Below, piece by piece: positions 25,110 through 33,116 of a stretch of 52,370 nucleotides of DNA (position 1 is its first letter; the number at the start of each line of letters is the position of its first letter). A program made the position numbers and the translations under genes. Under the pieces are notes generated by a model. That model searched no databases. It worked only from the letters and a program-made list of their open reading frames with translations, and was not told the DNA's origin. This stretch comes from an uncultured Prevotella sp. (GTDB lineage Bacteria > Bacteroidota > Bacteroidia > Bacteroidales > Bacteroidaceae). The stretch spans positions 1 through 52,370 of the forward strand of contig CAJOPE010000089.1 in the NCBI GenBank assembly GCA_905236815.1. The letters run 5' to 3'.

Positions 25110-26267
25110 ATGATTAACTTAAGGAAGTTGGTCCTGGGGGCTGTAGTTGTCGTGACGACATCGGCTTTTGCGCCTTCGAAGGATGTTTTTTCTGCTGCCG
25201 AACAGCAGCAGGTCAGCATAGAGACTCCTGGTTTGTTTGACCGGAGCAACGCATTTAATGTAGATTTCTCCATCTTCAATAATGACGAATATGCCTTTCC
25301 GCTACCTGTTGGTAAGGCTTCTGTGATGAAGAATGGTATAGTTAGAATAACGACTAAGAAAGGTGATAATGTTAAGGCCATGTTTGGTGGTGTTGTAAGA
25401 TTGTCACGAAAGACTCCCTCTCAGGGAAATGTGGTCGTAATTCGTCATAATAATGGTTTGGAAACGGTATATGCCAACAATACCGAGAATCTGGTTAAGG
25501 TGGGACAGCACGTCTCTGCTGGACAGACTATTGCTATCGTTGGAACCAAAGATGGTGAAACCTATTGCGAGTTTGCCATTATGGTGAATGGTGGTCGAAT
25601 CAATCCAAATACAATTTTTGAAATAAAAAGCCATAACCTTCGTCGACAGACAGTTCTGTTCAAGAAGGCTGATGACCATATTGACGTTTCTGTAGTGGGC
25701 AAGGCTTCCGAAAACAAGAAAGGTAGTAAGAAGAATACCATCGCTTCACTAGATCCTGAGGATGCGGACGATCCGTTCTTGCATTCGTCAACTTTCGAAT
25801 TGGATCTTGAGGGCTTGGAGCAGGAACATTGGGCTTATCCGTTGCCTGGTGCTCATGTGATAAGTCCTTATGGTGGAAGAAGAGGCCATGGTGGTGTTGA
25901 TTTGAAAACCAAGCCAAATGATAATATTGTTGCAGCTTTTGATGGCGAGGTAACTTTGTCGGGACCTCATTACGGTTATGGTAACTGTATTACTATAAAG
26001 CATGCCTTTGGTTTTGAGACTCTTTACAGTCATCAGTCTCGTAATCTGGTTAAGAAAGGAGACAAGGTTAAGGCAGGACAAGTAATTGGTCTTACAGGAC
26101 GAACAGGACGAGCCACTACAGAACATTTACACTTTGAGGTGTATTTCAAGGGGCATCGACTTAATCCAAATTTATTATTCGATCATACAGAACATCAGCT
26201 ACAGCGAGTTACGCTTACCTTGAAGAATGGGGGCGGAGTAACTTCGACTAAGCATAGAGAACAATAA
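25110..26267 (+). CDS. M23-family (LytM) murein hydrolase-like protein with two LytM-type domains
   Basis: A 385-residue secreted protein with signal peptide (cleavage likely after TTSAFA). Two LytM-like domains occur. The second, about residues 245-365, keeps the zinc motifs: His in GHGGVDLK with the Asp, and HLHFE near the end. The first, about residues 65-175, has the same strand pattern (KGDNVKAMFGGVVRLS, VGQHVSAGQTIAIVG) but reads YCEFAI where HLHFE is expected and has no His-x-x-x-Asp, so it should be inactive, perhaps a binding or regulatory copy. The ATG at 25110 is taken; a TTG lies 6 bases earlier. It is the last gene of the obg-pgeF unit, 21 bases downstream. Confidence 0.9.
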   Translation: MINLRKLVLGAVVVVTTSAFAPSKDVFSAAEQQQVSIETPGLFDRSNAFNVDFSIFNNDEYAFPLPVGKASVMKNGIVRITTKKGDNVKAMFGGVVRLSRKTPSQGNVVVIRHNNGLETVYANNTENLVKVGQHVSAGQTIAIVGTKDGETYCEFAIMVNGGRINPNTIFEIKSHNLRRQTVLFKKADDHIDVSVVGKASENKKGSKKNTIASLDPEDADDPFLHSSTFELDLEGLEQEHWAYPLPGAHVISPYGGRRGHGGVDLKTKPNDNIVAAFDGEVTLSGPHYGYGNCITIKHAFGFETLYSHQSRNLVKKGDKVKAGQVIGLTGRTGRATTEHLHFEVYFKGHRLNPNLLFDHTEHQLQRVTLTLKNGGGVTSTKHREQ

Positions 26268-26271
26268 AAAA

Positions 26272-26330
26272 TATCCCTTCGTAGCTACGAACTTTCAAAG
26301 AAAGTAAGCAATGCTACGAAGGGATAATTG
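26272..26330. terminator. bidirectional terminator between the M23 gene and the small basic protein gene
   Basis: Perfect 14-bp stem TATCCCTTCGTAGC (26272-26285) / GCTACGAAGGGATA (26313-26326); T-rich tract follows on the plus strand (ATTGTTTTA) and TTTTTTATTG on the minus strand. Confidence 0.85.
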
Positions 26331-26348
26331 TTTTATCAGAAAATACGA

Positions 26349-26552
26349 TTACTTCTTATGTTGAGAACGACGGTTAGCTCTCTGCTGACGGTATTTTGCC
26401 TTTTGCTTAGCAGAACCGCTGCCATGAGCACCTGTAATGTATTTCTTCTTTTTGGCTTTGGTTTTTACTTTATCGTCTTCCTTTTTTGGACCCTTAGGAC
26501 CACCTTTGAAGACCATACCCTGTTCTAGAACTCTTTCAAAATCATCTGCCAT
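26349..26552 (-). CDS. small basic protein, function unknown
   Basis: The 67-residue product is very rich in Lys, Arg, Gln and Gly (KKEDDKVKTKAKKKKY, then GSAKQKAKYRQQRANRRSQHKK), suggesting a nucleic-acid-binding or ribosome-associated tail-like protein. It begins 15 bases after the AICAR formyltransferase stop, so it is likely co-transcribed. No domain family is recognised. Confidence 0.7.
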   Translation of the reverse strand: MADDFERVLEQGMVFKGGPKGPKKEDDKVKTKAKKKKYITGAHGSGSAKQKAKYRQQRANRRSQHKK

Positions 26553-26567
26553 ATTTAAATATATTGA

Positions 26568-27749
26568 TTAATGGTGGAATAGTCTCACGCCAGTCATTGC
26601 CATAGCAATGTTGTATTTATCGCAAGTCTCGATAACATTATCATCACGGATAGAACCACCAGCCTGTGCAATGTATTCAACACCACTCTTGTGTGCACGC
26701 TCGATATTGTCGCCGAATGGGAAGAAAGCATCAGAACCTACAGAAACCTTTGTGTTCTGTGCAATCCATTCTTTCTGCTCCTCACGTGTAAATGGTGCAG
26801 GCTGCTCTGTGAAGAAGTTCTGCCAAGCGCCATCACGAAGAACATCGTCGCATTCCTCAGAAAGATATACATTGATAGCGTTGTCACGATCTGCACGACG
26901 AATCTTCTCCTTGAAAGGCAATGAGAGTACCTTTGGACTCTGACGCATCCACCATTCGTCGGCTTTGCTACCTGCAAGACGAGTACAGTGTACACGGCTT
27001 TGCTGACCAGCACCAATACCGATAGCCTGACCATCCTTAACATAACATACAGAGTTACTCTGTGTATATTTCAAGGTGATGAGTGCAATCTTCAAGTCAC
27101 GAAGAGCCTCTTCGGTGAAAGTCTTGTTCTTTGTAGGGATATTCTCGAACAATGCAGCATCATTAAGGTTGATTTCATTGCGGCCCTGTTCGAAAGTAAT
27201 TCCGAATACCTGTTTGTGCTCAATAGGCTCTGGCTTGTAGTTAGGATCGATCTTGATGACATTGTAAGTTCCCTTACGCTTTTCCTTTAGAATTTCAAGA
27301 GCTTCTGGAGTGTAGTCAGGAGCGATAACACCATCAGATACCTCACGCTTGATAAGGAGAGCAGTCTCCTTGTCGCAGGTGTCGCTAAGGGCACAGAAAT
27401 CACCATAAGAACACATACGGTCGGCACCACGGGCACGAGCATAGGCATTTGCCAATGGAGTGAGTTCGAAATCAATGTCGTCGACAAAATAAATTTTCTT
27501 GAGTGTGTCGCTCATAGGAAGTCCCACAGCAGCACCTGCAGGAGAAACGTGCTTGAAACTAGCTGCAGCTGGAAGGCCAGTAGCTTCTTTCAGTTCTTTA
27601 ACAAGTTGCCAACTGTTGAGGGCATCGAGAAAATTAATGTAGCCAGGACGGCCATTCAATACTTCTACAGGAAGCTCGCCGTTTTCCATATAGATACGGG
27701 CAGGCTTCTGGTTCGGATTACATCCGTACTTTAAAGCTAATTCTTTCAT
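26568..27749 (-). CDS. standalone AICAR formyltransferase (PurH C-terminal-like)
   Basis: Catalyses transfer of formyl from 10-formyl-tetrahydrofolate to AICAR in purine synthesis. At 393 residues it corresponds only to the formyltransferase part of PurH (normally ~510-590 residues with an N-terminal IMP cyclohydrolase domain), and it starts at that domain boundary. Motifs include SFKHVSPAGAAVG with the catalytic Lys-His, QSNSVCYVKDGQAIGIGAGQQSR, and SDAFFPFGDNIERA. Bacteroidetes genomes often carry such a shortened paralogue beside a full PurH. A promoter box lies at 27779-27786. Confidence 0.92.
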   Translation of the reverse strand: MKELALKYGCNPNQKPARIYMENGELPVEVLNGRPGYINFLDALNSWQLVKELKEATGLPAAASFKHVSPAGAAVGLPMSDTLKKIYFVDDIDFELTPLANAYARARGADRMCSYGDFCALSDTCDKETALLIKREVSDGVIAPDYTPEALEILKEKRKGTYNVIKIDPNYKPEPIEHKQVFGITFEQGRNEINLNDAALFENIPTKNKTFTEEALRDLKIALITLKYTQSNSVCYVKDGQAIGIGAGQQSRVHCTRLAGSKADEWWMRQSPKVLSLPFKEKIRRADRDNAINVYLSEECDDVLRDGAWQNFFTEQPAPFTREEQKEWIAQNTKVSVGSDAFFPFGDNIERAHKSGVEYIAQAGGSIRDDNVIETCDKYNIAMAMTGVRLFHH

Positions 27750-27778
27750 TATTGGAGATAATAAATAAAATCTTTGTG

Positions 27779-27786
27779 CAAAGATA
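27779..27786 (-). promoter_or_regulatory. -7 element (TATCTTTG) of the formyltransferase operon
   Basis: Consensus -7 on the minus strand, 30 bases before the ATG at 27749; -33 box not clear. Confidence 0.65.
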
Positions 27787-27829
27787 CTAAAAAGTTTGTT
27801 GTTTTTCGTTTTTATATTCTCCTTTTTAG

Positions 27830-27837
27830 TATATTTG
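27830..27837 (+). promoter_or_regulatory. -7 element (TATATTTG) of the 54-residue protein gene
   Basis: Consensus -7 box 26 bases before the ATG at 27863. It is divergent from the formyltransferase promoter. Confidence 0.6.
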
Positions 27838-27862
27838 CACTGATTTTCTAAGTGTTAGTGTT

Positions 27863-28027
27863 ATGAAAAGGGATTTTAAACTTAAGATGCATTCTTTACA
27901 TCTTAACAAATTGTCACCAGAGGCAAAAGATCGTATTGCTCTTCTCGCTGGATTTCAGAACTGGAAAGACTTCAAGGAAGCTGTTCATGGAGAAGAGGAT
28001 GGGCAAATTAATTATGAAACAGAGTAA
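27863..28027 (+). CDS. 54-residue small protein, function unknown
   Basis: Translation from ATG 27863 gives MKRDFKLKMHSLHLNKLSPE and continues with AKDRIALLAGFQNWKDFKEA, then an acidic end. Total 54 residues to TAA at 28025. It has a consensus -7 box in front and a strong terminator behind, so the interval is a complete small transcription unit. The mix of charged and hydrophobic residues suits a small helical soluble protein. No family is recognised. Confidence 0.65.
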   Translation: MKRDFKLKMHSLHLNKLSPEAKDRIALLAGFQNWKDFKEAVHGEEDGQINYETE

Positions 28028-28048
28028 TTAGAATTACTGAAATTAAAA

Positions 28049-28081
28049 AGAGGTTTTGCTCGAAAGCAAAACCTCTTTTTA
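28049..28081. terminator. bidirectional terminator between the 54-residue gene and rplS
   Basis: Perfect 12-bp stem AGAGGTTTTGCT-CGAA-AGCAAAACCTCT, flanked by AAAAA on the left and TTTTT on the right, so it serves both strands. Confidence 0.9.
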
Positions 28082-28105
28082 TTTCTTGTAAGGATAATCG
28101 TGAGA

Positions 28106-28471
28106 TTACTCTGCTGTTGTTGTAACAACCTTCTTCTCTGCGATACGAGCCTTCTTACCGGTAAGGTTACGGAGGTAGTACAATTTAGCACGACGTACTT
28201 TACCACGCTTGTTAACCTCGATAGAATCGATGCTAGGTGACTCGATAGGGAAGATACGCTCAACGCCTACTGTTCCAGACATCTTACGAACAGTGAAACG
28301 CTTCTTGTCACCATGACCAGAAATCTTGATGACTACACCACGATACAGCTGAATACGCTGCTTGTTACCCTCGACGATTTTGTAAGCGACAGTGATAGTA
28401 TCACCAGATTTGAACTCAGGGAACTTCTTGCCGGTTGCAAATGCTTCTTCAGCAACTTTAATTAAATCCAT
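28106..28471 (-). CDS. rplS: 50S ribosomal protein L19
   Basis: L19 lies at the 30S-50S interface. The protein has 121 residues from ATG 28471, with the family pattern [55 protein letters not shown] and [26 protein letters not shown] longer reading from 28507 adds residues not found in L19 and is rejected. The gene is monocistronic, with a promoter box at 28561-28568 and a leader of about 80 bases. Confidence 0.97.
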   Translation of the reverse strand: MDLIKVAEEAFATGKKFPEFKSGDTITVAYKIVEGNKQRIQLYRGVVIKISGHGDKKRFTVRKMSGTVGVERIFPIESPSIDSIEVNKRGKVRRAKLYYLRNLTGKKARIAEKKVVTTTAE

Positions 28472-28560
28472 TTTTGTTTGATAATTAAATATTGTTTGTC
28501 GTTCCAACCCAACATGGCTCGTAACTCTTCTACTGCCAGCGGTTAGGCCGAAAAGCGGTG

Positions 28561-28568
28561 CAAAGTTA
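28561..28568 (-). promoter_or_regulatory. -7 element (TAACTTTG) of rplS
   Basis: On the minus strand, consensus -7 box 90 bases before the rplS ATG. The leader between contains short complementary GC-rich patches but no known ribosomal-leader structure that I can identify. Confidence 0.6.
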
Positions 28569-28629
28569 CAAACTTTAATTCATTTATGGCACACCTATCT
28601 TTATATTTTTCGGTTTTTAACACTATTTC

Positions 28630-28660
28630 TTGCAAAATCGAGTTTAAATAACTAACTTTG
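28630..28660 (+). promoter_or_regulatory. promoter of the split 5'-nucleotidase genes
   Basis: TTG at 28630-28632, a 20-base spacer, then TAACTTTG at 28653-28660, 20 bases before the ATG at 28681. Confidence 0.78.
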
Positions 28661-28680
28661 CATCAACAAATTAAGGTATT

Positions 28681-29442
28681 ATGAACATAAAAGCTGTAGT
28701 GGCACTTTGTTCAGTTGCATTGATTGGCACCTCTTGTGCCTCTCATTATCAGCTGACAAATGTCAATCGTACGAGATTATTGATCGACAATAGGTATGAT
28801 GTGCATCCTGATGCTGAGGCGTTGGATTTCCTTAAACCATATAAGGAAAAAGTTGATTCTATTATGAGCCCTGTTGTTGGCTCAATTGCACGTGACATGG
28901 CGGTTTATTCTCCTGAAAGTGAATTGTCTAATTTGCTTTCTGATATTTTAGTATGGGGAGGTAGGAATTATAATGAACATCCGGATTTTGCTGTTTATAA
29001 CTTGGGTGGAATTCGTGCTTCTTTTTCAAAGGGTGTTATTACTTATGGCAATATTCTTGAAGTTGCTCCTTTTGAAAACAAAATTTGTTTTCTTACTTTG
29101 TCTGGTGAAAAAGTACTTGAGCTTTTTAGCGAATTTGTTCGTCAGGGAGGTCAGGGTGTGAGTCATGGCGTGAACGTAGTTGCTTCTAAGGATGGTAAGC
29201 TGATTAGTGCAAAAATTCATGGTAAGGAGGTTGATCCTAATGGTAGTTATCGTATTGCTACTATTGATTATCTAGCTCATGGCAATGACCATTTAGATGC
29301 CTTTAAAGCTAAAACCGATTTTGTATCTCCTCAGGATGTTAGTAATAATGTTAGATTCATTATCATGAATTATTTTAAAGAGAAAGCTGCTCAAGGTGAA
29401 GCTGTTGACTCCAATGTTGAAGGACGCTTTATTATTAAATAG
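28681..29442 (+). CDS. 5'-nucleotidase C-terminal domain lipoprotein
   Basis: The 253-residue protein has a lipoprotein signal (VVALCSVALIGTSC, Cys19) and consists only of the 5'-nucleotidase C-terminal (substrate-binding) domain found at the end of UshA-type enzymes: ESELSNLLSDILVWGG, YNLGGIRASFSKGVITYGNI, EVAPFENKICFLTLSGEKV and YRIATIDYLAHGNDHLDAF. The metal-binding phosphoesterase domain is absent and is encoded by the next gene, 3 bases downstream. The two should act together at the outer or inner membrane surface in nucleotide salvage. Confidence 0.9.
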   Translation: MNIKAVVALCSVALIGTSCASHYQLTNVNRTRLLIDNRYDVHPDAEALDFLKPYKEKVDSIMSPVVGSIARDMAVYSPESELSNLLSDILVWGGRNYNEHPDFAVYNLGGIRASFSKGVITYGNILEVAPFENKICFLTLSGEKVLELFSEFVRQGGQGVSHGVNVVASKDGKLISAKIHGKEVDPNGSYRIATIDYLAHGNDHLDAFKAKTDFVSPQDVSNNVRFIIMNYFKEKAAQGEAVDSNVEGRFIIK

Positions 29443-29445
29443 ATT

Positions 29446-30285
29446 ATGATGAGAAAATATATTTATTCCATTTTTTTTGTTGCATCGATTTTCGCAGGTT
29501 GTAGTTCAGCTAAAGAATTAACAGTCCTGCATACAAATGATACCCATAGCCAAATTCTGCCTTTTAGTAAGAATTTGGCGGATACTATGATAGCTGATCG
29601 TGGCGGCTTTATTAGAAGAATTAATATGTTAAAGCAGGAACGTGCTGCTGATCCTGAACTTTTATTGTTTGATAGCGGAGATTTTTCACAGGGTTCTACT
29701 TATTATTCAATGTATAAGGGGGATGTGGAAACTGGCTTGATGAATATGATGCATTATGATGCAGGAACCATTGGCAACCACGAATTTGATTTCGGATTGG
29801 ATAATATGGCCAGACTTTTCAAAAAGTTGAATTTTCCTATTGTCTGCTCTAATTATGATTTCACTGGTACTTCTTTGGAAGGTGTTGTAAAACCTTATAC
29901 CATTCTTCACCGAAAGGGACTGAAAATAGGTGTTTTTGCTCTTTGTACAAAGATGGATGGTTTGGTTGATAAGAAGAATTATCTAACCGTTAAGTTTCTT
30001 GATCCAGTTACTGTTGGTAATAAGATGGCATCTTTTTTACGAAATGAAGAAAAATGTGATTTGGTAATTTGTCTATCTCATTTAGGTTGGGATATACCCG
30101 GCTTTAGTGATGAGGAAATGATAGCTGAGAGCAAAAATATTGATTTAGTTTTAGGAGGACACTCACATTCTAACATGGTTGACCTTACATTGGTAAAAGA
30201 TGCTGATGGAAAGAAGGTAGCTGTTGATCAGAATGGAAAATCTGGTGTCTATATTGGAAAGCTTAAATTAGAATTTAAGAAATAA
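29446..30285 (+). CDS. 5'-nucleotidase N-terminal (metallophosphoesterase) domain lipoprotein
   Basis: A 279-residue protein with lipoprotein signal (FFVASIFAGC) and the calcineurin-like metallophosphoesterase domain of UshA-type 5'-nucleotidases. Metal ligands are visible in VLHTNDTHSQ, DSGDFSQG, GNHEFDFG, CLSHLG and GGHSHSN. It ends where the C-terminal substrate domain would begin in UshA; that domain is supplied by the gene just upstream. The order C-terminal part first, N-terminal part second is reversed relative to the single-chain enzyme. Confidence 0.92.
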   Translation: MMRKYIYSIFFVASIFAGCSSAKELTVLHTNDTHSQILPFSKNLADTMIADRGGFIRRINMLKQERAADPELLLFDSGDFSQGSTYYSMYKGDVETGLMNMMHYDAGTIGNHEFDFGLDNMARLFKKLNFPIVCSNYDFTGTSLEGVVKPYTILHRKGLKIGVFALCTKMDGLVDKKNYLTVKFLDPVTVGNKMASFLRNEEKCDLVICLSHLGWDIPGFSDEEMIAESKNIDLVLGGHSHSNMVDLTLVKDADGKKVAVDQNGKSGVYIGKLKLEFKK

Positions 30286-30303
30286 TTCTCGATAACTAGT
30301 TAT

Positions 30304-30354
30304 AAATGGTAGTCTTTACTTATTCAAAATAGAAAGTAAGGGCTACCATTTTTG
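30304..30354. terminator. bidirectional hairpin terminator between the nucleotidase genes and porT
   Basis: AAATGGTAG.CTTTACTT pairs with AAGTAAG..CTACCATTT; TTTTTG follows on the plus strand. The porT stop codon at 30320 lies in its loop, so on the minus strand the stem overlaps the end of porT. Confidence 0.75.
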
Positions 30355-31066
30355 TATGTGCTTCCCTTGCAGAAAGGGTATAAGGAAGCATGCTTTTATT
30401 TCTTATTTGGTTAGCATGATTTGAGTCATAGGCATTTGTCAGACCATACATAAATTTTAGTTCAGGTCTTAATTTAAAGTATGGAAGATAAAAATCACAC
30501 CCTATTCCAATCTCAAAGAATGAATCAAATCCTTTTAGCTTCATATAGGCATCATCTGAGCCGCTGAGATTTATCATTGGCACTACACCTGCCATAATAT
30601 ATGGACGATGATTGTTAAAGCGTTCTGCAGCAAATATAAGGTCAAATGATGTTGCAAAGTATGAGGTCTTTAAGTCTTGTGTTTCGTAACTATCATTTCC
30701 ATTTGAATCCTTGTTCGTATAGTTGTGAAAAGTGAGGTGATGATTTCCGAAATACATTGTAGGTGCAACTCTGAATTGAAAACTTTCATTGAGTCTGAAT
30801 TCTGCCAATACTCCTACCGTAAATCCTGGTTCCCACCTGTCTTGATCACATGTAATTGTTGATGATTGTTCTATACCATTCTCATCAGTATAAGTGATTG
30901 GGCCTGCATTAATGAATTCAATATCCTGATAATGAAATCCGGCAATGACTCCAAAGTGAATTGGTCGCAAATCTGTATAAGGACGGTTTTGAACTGTCCT
31001 TTCCTGTGCTTGTATGCAATTATAACTTGCACACGATAATATTATCAGGTAAATTATTCTTCTCAT
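30320..31066 (-). CDS. porT: PorT-family outer membrane beta-barrel protein
   Basis: PorT is an outer-membrane protein needed for the type IX secretion system in Porphyromonas. This 248-residue protein has a signal peptide (IIYLIILSCASYNCIQAQ) and the family pattern VQNRPYTDLRPIHFGVIAG, GFTVGVLAEFRLNESFQFRVAPTMYFG, KTSYFATSFDLIFAAERFNNHRPYIMAGV and alternating beta strands ending in an aromatic (LTFYFE). The ATG at 31066 gives a clean signal peptide; a longer reading from 31147 does not. Other T9SS genes are not in this window, so presence of a full system is not shown. Confidence 0.78.
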   Translation of the reverse strand: MRRIIYLIILSCASYNCIQAQERTVQNRPYTDLRPIHFGVIAGFHYQDIEFINAGPITYTDENGIEQSSTITCDQDRWEPGFTVGVLAEFRLNESFQFRVAPTMYFGNHHLTFHNYTNKDSNGNDSYETQDLKTSYFATSFDLIFAAERFNNHRPYIMAGVVPMINLSGSDDAYMKLKGFDSFFEIGIGCDFYLPYFKLRPELKFMYGLTNAYDSNHANQIRNKSMLPYTLSAREAHTKMVALTFYFE

Positions 31067-31195
31067 CGTTTTTAATAACGTTAAAAAATAGTCCATATTG
31101 TGTTGCTTAATTTGAGAAATTGTGATGGCTATTTTTACTTTGTACAAATAATTAAAAAAAACATACCCATTTCTAGGTATTTAAAATATTATATG

Positions 31196-31203
31196 TATCT
31201 TTG
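31196..31203 (+). promoter_or_regulatory. -7 element (TATCTTTG) of the ferredoxin gene
   Basis: Consensus -7 box about 73 bases before the ATG at 31276; the -33 box is weak. Confidence 0.65.
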
Positions 31204-31275
31204 CAATGTACAAAAGTAGATAATCTACTAAATACAGATTATTCAAAAACATTATAAATTTAAATTCTAAAAATT

Positions 31276-31443
31276 ATGGCATACGTAATTGGTGATGACT
31301 GTATCGCATGTGGTACATGTATCGATGAGTGCCCATCAGGCGCTATCTCTGAGGGTGAAAAGTATTCTATCAACCCTGATGTTTGCACAGAGTGCGGCAC
31401 ATGTGCTGATGTTTGTCCTAACGAGGCAATCAGTCTTCCTTAA
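31276..31443 (+). CDS. 2[4Fe-4S] ferredoxin
   Basis: A 55-residue clostridial-type ferredoxin, a low-potential electron carrier of anaerobic metabolism. Both cluster motifs are intact: CIACGTCIDECP at residues 9-20 and CTECGTCADVCP at 37-48. The sequence starts MAYVIGDDCIACG and ends ISLP. It has its own promoter box and terminator, so it is monocistronic. Typical partners (pyruvate:ferredoxin oxidoreductase, Rnf) are not in this window. Confidence 0.95.
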   Translation: MAYVIGDDCIACGTCIDECPSGAISEGEKYSINPDVCTECGTCADVCPNEAISLP

Positions 31444-31481
31444 TTATTAAGGAAATACTTTTTAGTTACATAAAACAAATT

Positions 31482-31511
31482 GAGCGACTTCTTTGGAAGC
31501 CGCTCTTTTTG
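31482..31511 (+). terminator. intrinsic terminator of the ferredoxin gene
   Basis: GAGCGACTTC-TTTG-GAAGCCGCTC stem (one A-C mismatch) followed by TTTTTGTTT. Confidence 0.88.
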
Positions 31512-31544
31512 TTTATAATGATTTCGAAAATTATGTATATACTA

Positions 31545-31574
31545 AAAAAGGTGGAAGATTACTTCCACCTTTTA
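31545..31574 (-). terminator. intrinsic terminator of the TonB-ExbBD operon
   Basis: AAGGTGGAAG / CTTCCACCTT stem with a short loop; on the minus strand a run of six T follows. It lies 28 bases after the stop of the last operon gene. Confidence 0.88.
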
Positions 31575-31601
31575 ATTATTGAGTTAAATGTAATTTCAAT
31601 A

Positions 31602-33029
31602 TTATTGTGCTGGCTGATCTAGACCAAGAGCTTGCTTAGCAATTTTGTTTTCTGGGTCAAGTTTCAACACTTCCTCAAAGTAAGGCTTTGCAGAATCCAA
31701 GTCCTTCTTTGCAGCCCAAAGGAGATAACCAATACCAAAGTTAGAAGTCTTGTAAGAATACTGCTCATTTGCATCCATTGATTCTTTAGTCTTCAATTCG
31801 TCTACGCACTTTTTGTAGTACTCAATTGCAGTATCGTCAAGGTCTTCCAAACGGAAAGCTTCATCACCAATCTTAAAGTTTGCGTAATATGCAACTGTAG
31901 GGTATTTGGTTGCCATCTTTGTGTAAACATCGATAACTTTCTGGAAGTTTGCAGTCTTGTCTTCCTTCTTTCCCTTCTTTGTCTTCTGAACGAAGATGTC
32001 TGCTACTTTAGAGTAGTCAGAAGGGGTAGCATCTGGGTTATTCTCCATGTATTTCTGACTGCATTCCAAAGCCTTATCCTCTTCACCCATCTCAGTGAAA
32101 GTTTCTGCCATGTACTGGAATGGCTTGTAGTCCTTTCCATCCATCTCGAATGCTTTCTGGAACTGTGCAATAGCTTCTGTATACTGCTTGTCACCCTTAA
32201 GAGCTAATCCATAATAGGTGAAGTCGCGAGCTGTTTTCTCAATGGAATCAGTTGCCATAAGAGTCTTTGCATTAGCTACAGCTTGTTCGAAATTCTTTGT
32301 ATCTGTAGCTGCCCACATACCGATACGGTAATAGGTTGCATTTCTAGGGAACTTGTTGATACCATAATTTACAAGGTCAAGACTCTTATCCTTCTGGTTT
32401 ACAAAGTAAGCAGAAAGTGCATACTCCATAAGGTAATATTCACTTAACTGATCCTTATTTGCCTGATCGAAATATTCTACAGCTTTGTCATATTTTCCTG
32501 CGCTATAGAAATTGTTTGCAGTCTCAGCCTCTACAGGAAAATCTGGTCTCATTGCTTTCAGTTCGCGAAGAGCTTTCTCTGATTCTTCTGGGCTGATTTT
32601 GCGGTATACATTTGCATAGCTCATATAACCCTGAGGATTGTTAGGATCCATAGTCATACACTGCTGATACCACTGAGCAGCATTACCACCATCATCCTTC
32701 ATTGCAGCAACGTCACCTAAAAGAATGTAAGCATCACCGTAATTCTTAAACTTGCTGATAACAGAGTTACCAACTTCATTAGCCTGGTCATAGAGCTTAT
32801 TTACAGCAAGAATATTTCCTAATGCTACAAGAGCCTTTGGATCCTTCTTAAAAGTCTTCTTATAGTCCTTGAGCAATTTATCTAGTGACTTAGCATCCAT
32901 GTTTGGATTGTCTTTGATACTCTGCTCAATAGGCTTAATCATATCTTCATAATTAGCTTCCTGTGCCATAACAGGTGCAGACAAACTCAATACGAGTGCA
33001 GCTGCAACTAAGTATTTAATCTTCTTCAT
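31602..33029 (-). CDS. TPR repeat protein of the TonB operon
   Basis: A 475-residue secreted protein (signal peptide KYLVAAALVLSLSAPVMA) built of tetratricopeptide repeats through nearly its full length, for example YGDAYILLGDVAAMKDDGG, YTEAIAQFQKAFEMDGKDY and DTAIEYYKKCVDEL. TPR domains hold protein partners, so it is probably a periplasmic scaffold. It is the last gene of the exbB-exbD-exbD-tonB-pstS-like operon, a grouping common in Bacteroidetes, and may help organise the Ton complex or its substrate proteins. Confidence 0.88.
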   Translation of the reverse strand: MKKIKYLVAAALVLSLSAPVMAQEANYEDMIKPIEQSIKDNPNMDAKSLDKLLKDYKKTFKKDPKALVALGNILAVNKLYDQANEVGNSVISKFKNYGDAYILLGDVAAMKDDGGNAAQWYQQCMTMDPNNPQGYMSYANVYRKISPEESEKALRELKAMRPDFPVEAETANNFYSAGKYDKAVEYFDQANKDQLSEYYLMEYALSAYFVNQKDKSLDLVNYGINKFPRNATYYRIGMWAATDTKNFEQAVANAKTLMATDSIEKTARDFTYYGLALKGDKQYTEAIAQFQKAFEMDGKDYKPFQYMAETFTEMGEEDKALECSQKYMENNPDATPSDYSKVADIFVQKTKKGKKEDKTANFQKVIDVYTKMATKYPTVAYYANFKIGDEAFRLEDLDDTAIEYYKKCVDELKTKESMDANEQYSYKTSNFGIGYLLWAAKKDLDSAKPYFEEVLKLDPENKIAKQALGLDQPAQ

Positions 33030-33116
33030 AATTCTCTGTTTTTAGTTTTTAGCTTAATTGCTATTTACCACTTTTGACGTAGGTTTAATTTGTAGGTTTA
33101 ATTTATTTGATTTTTT

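Noticed and set aside
28472..28560. Ribosomal-protein leader or riboswitch before rplS
   Set aside because: The leader has some GC-rich pairing but no structure that I can match to a known class, so it is not listed.
33079..33104. 13-bp direct repeat GTAGGTTTAATTT before the TPR gene
   Set aside because: Only two copies in AT-rich intergenic DNA; likely trivial duplication.
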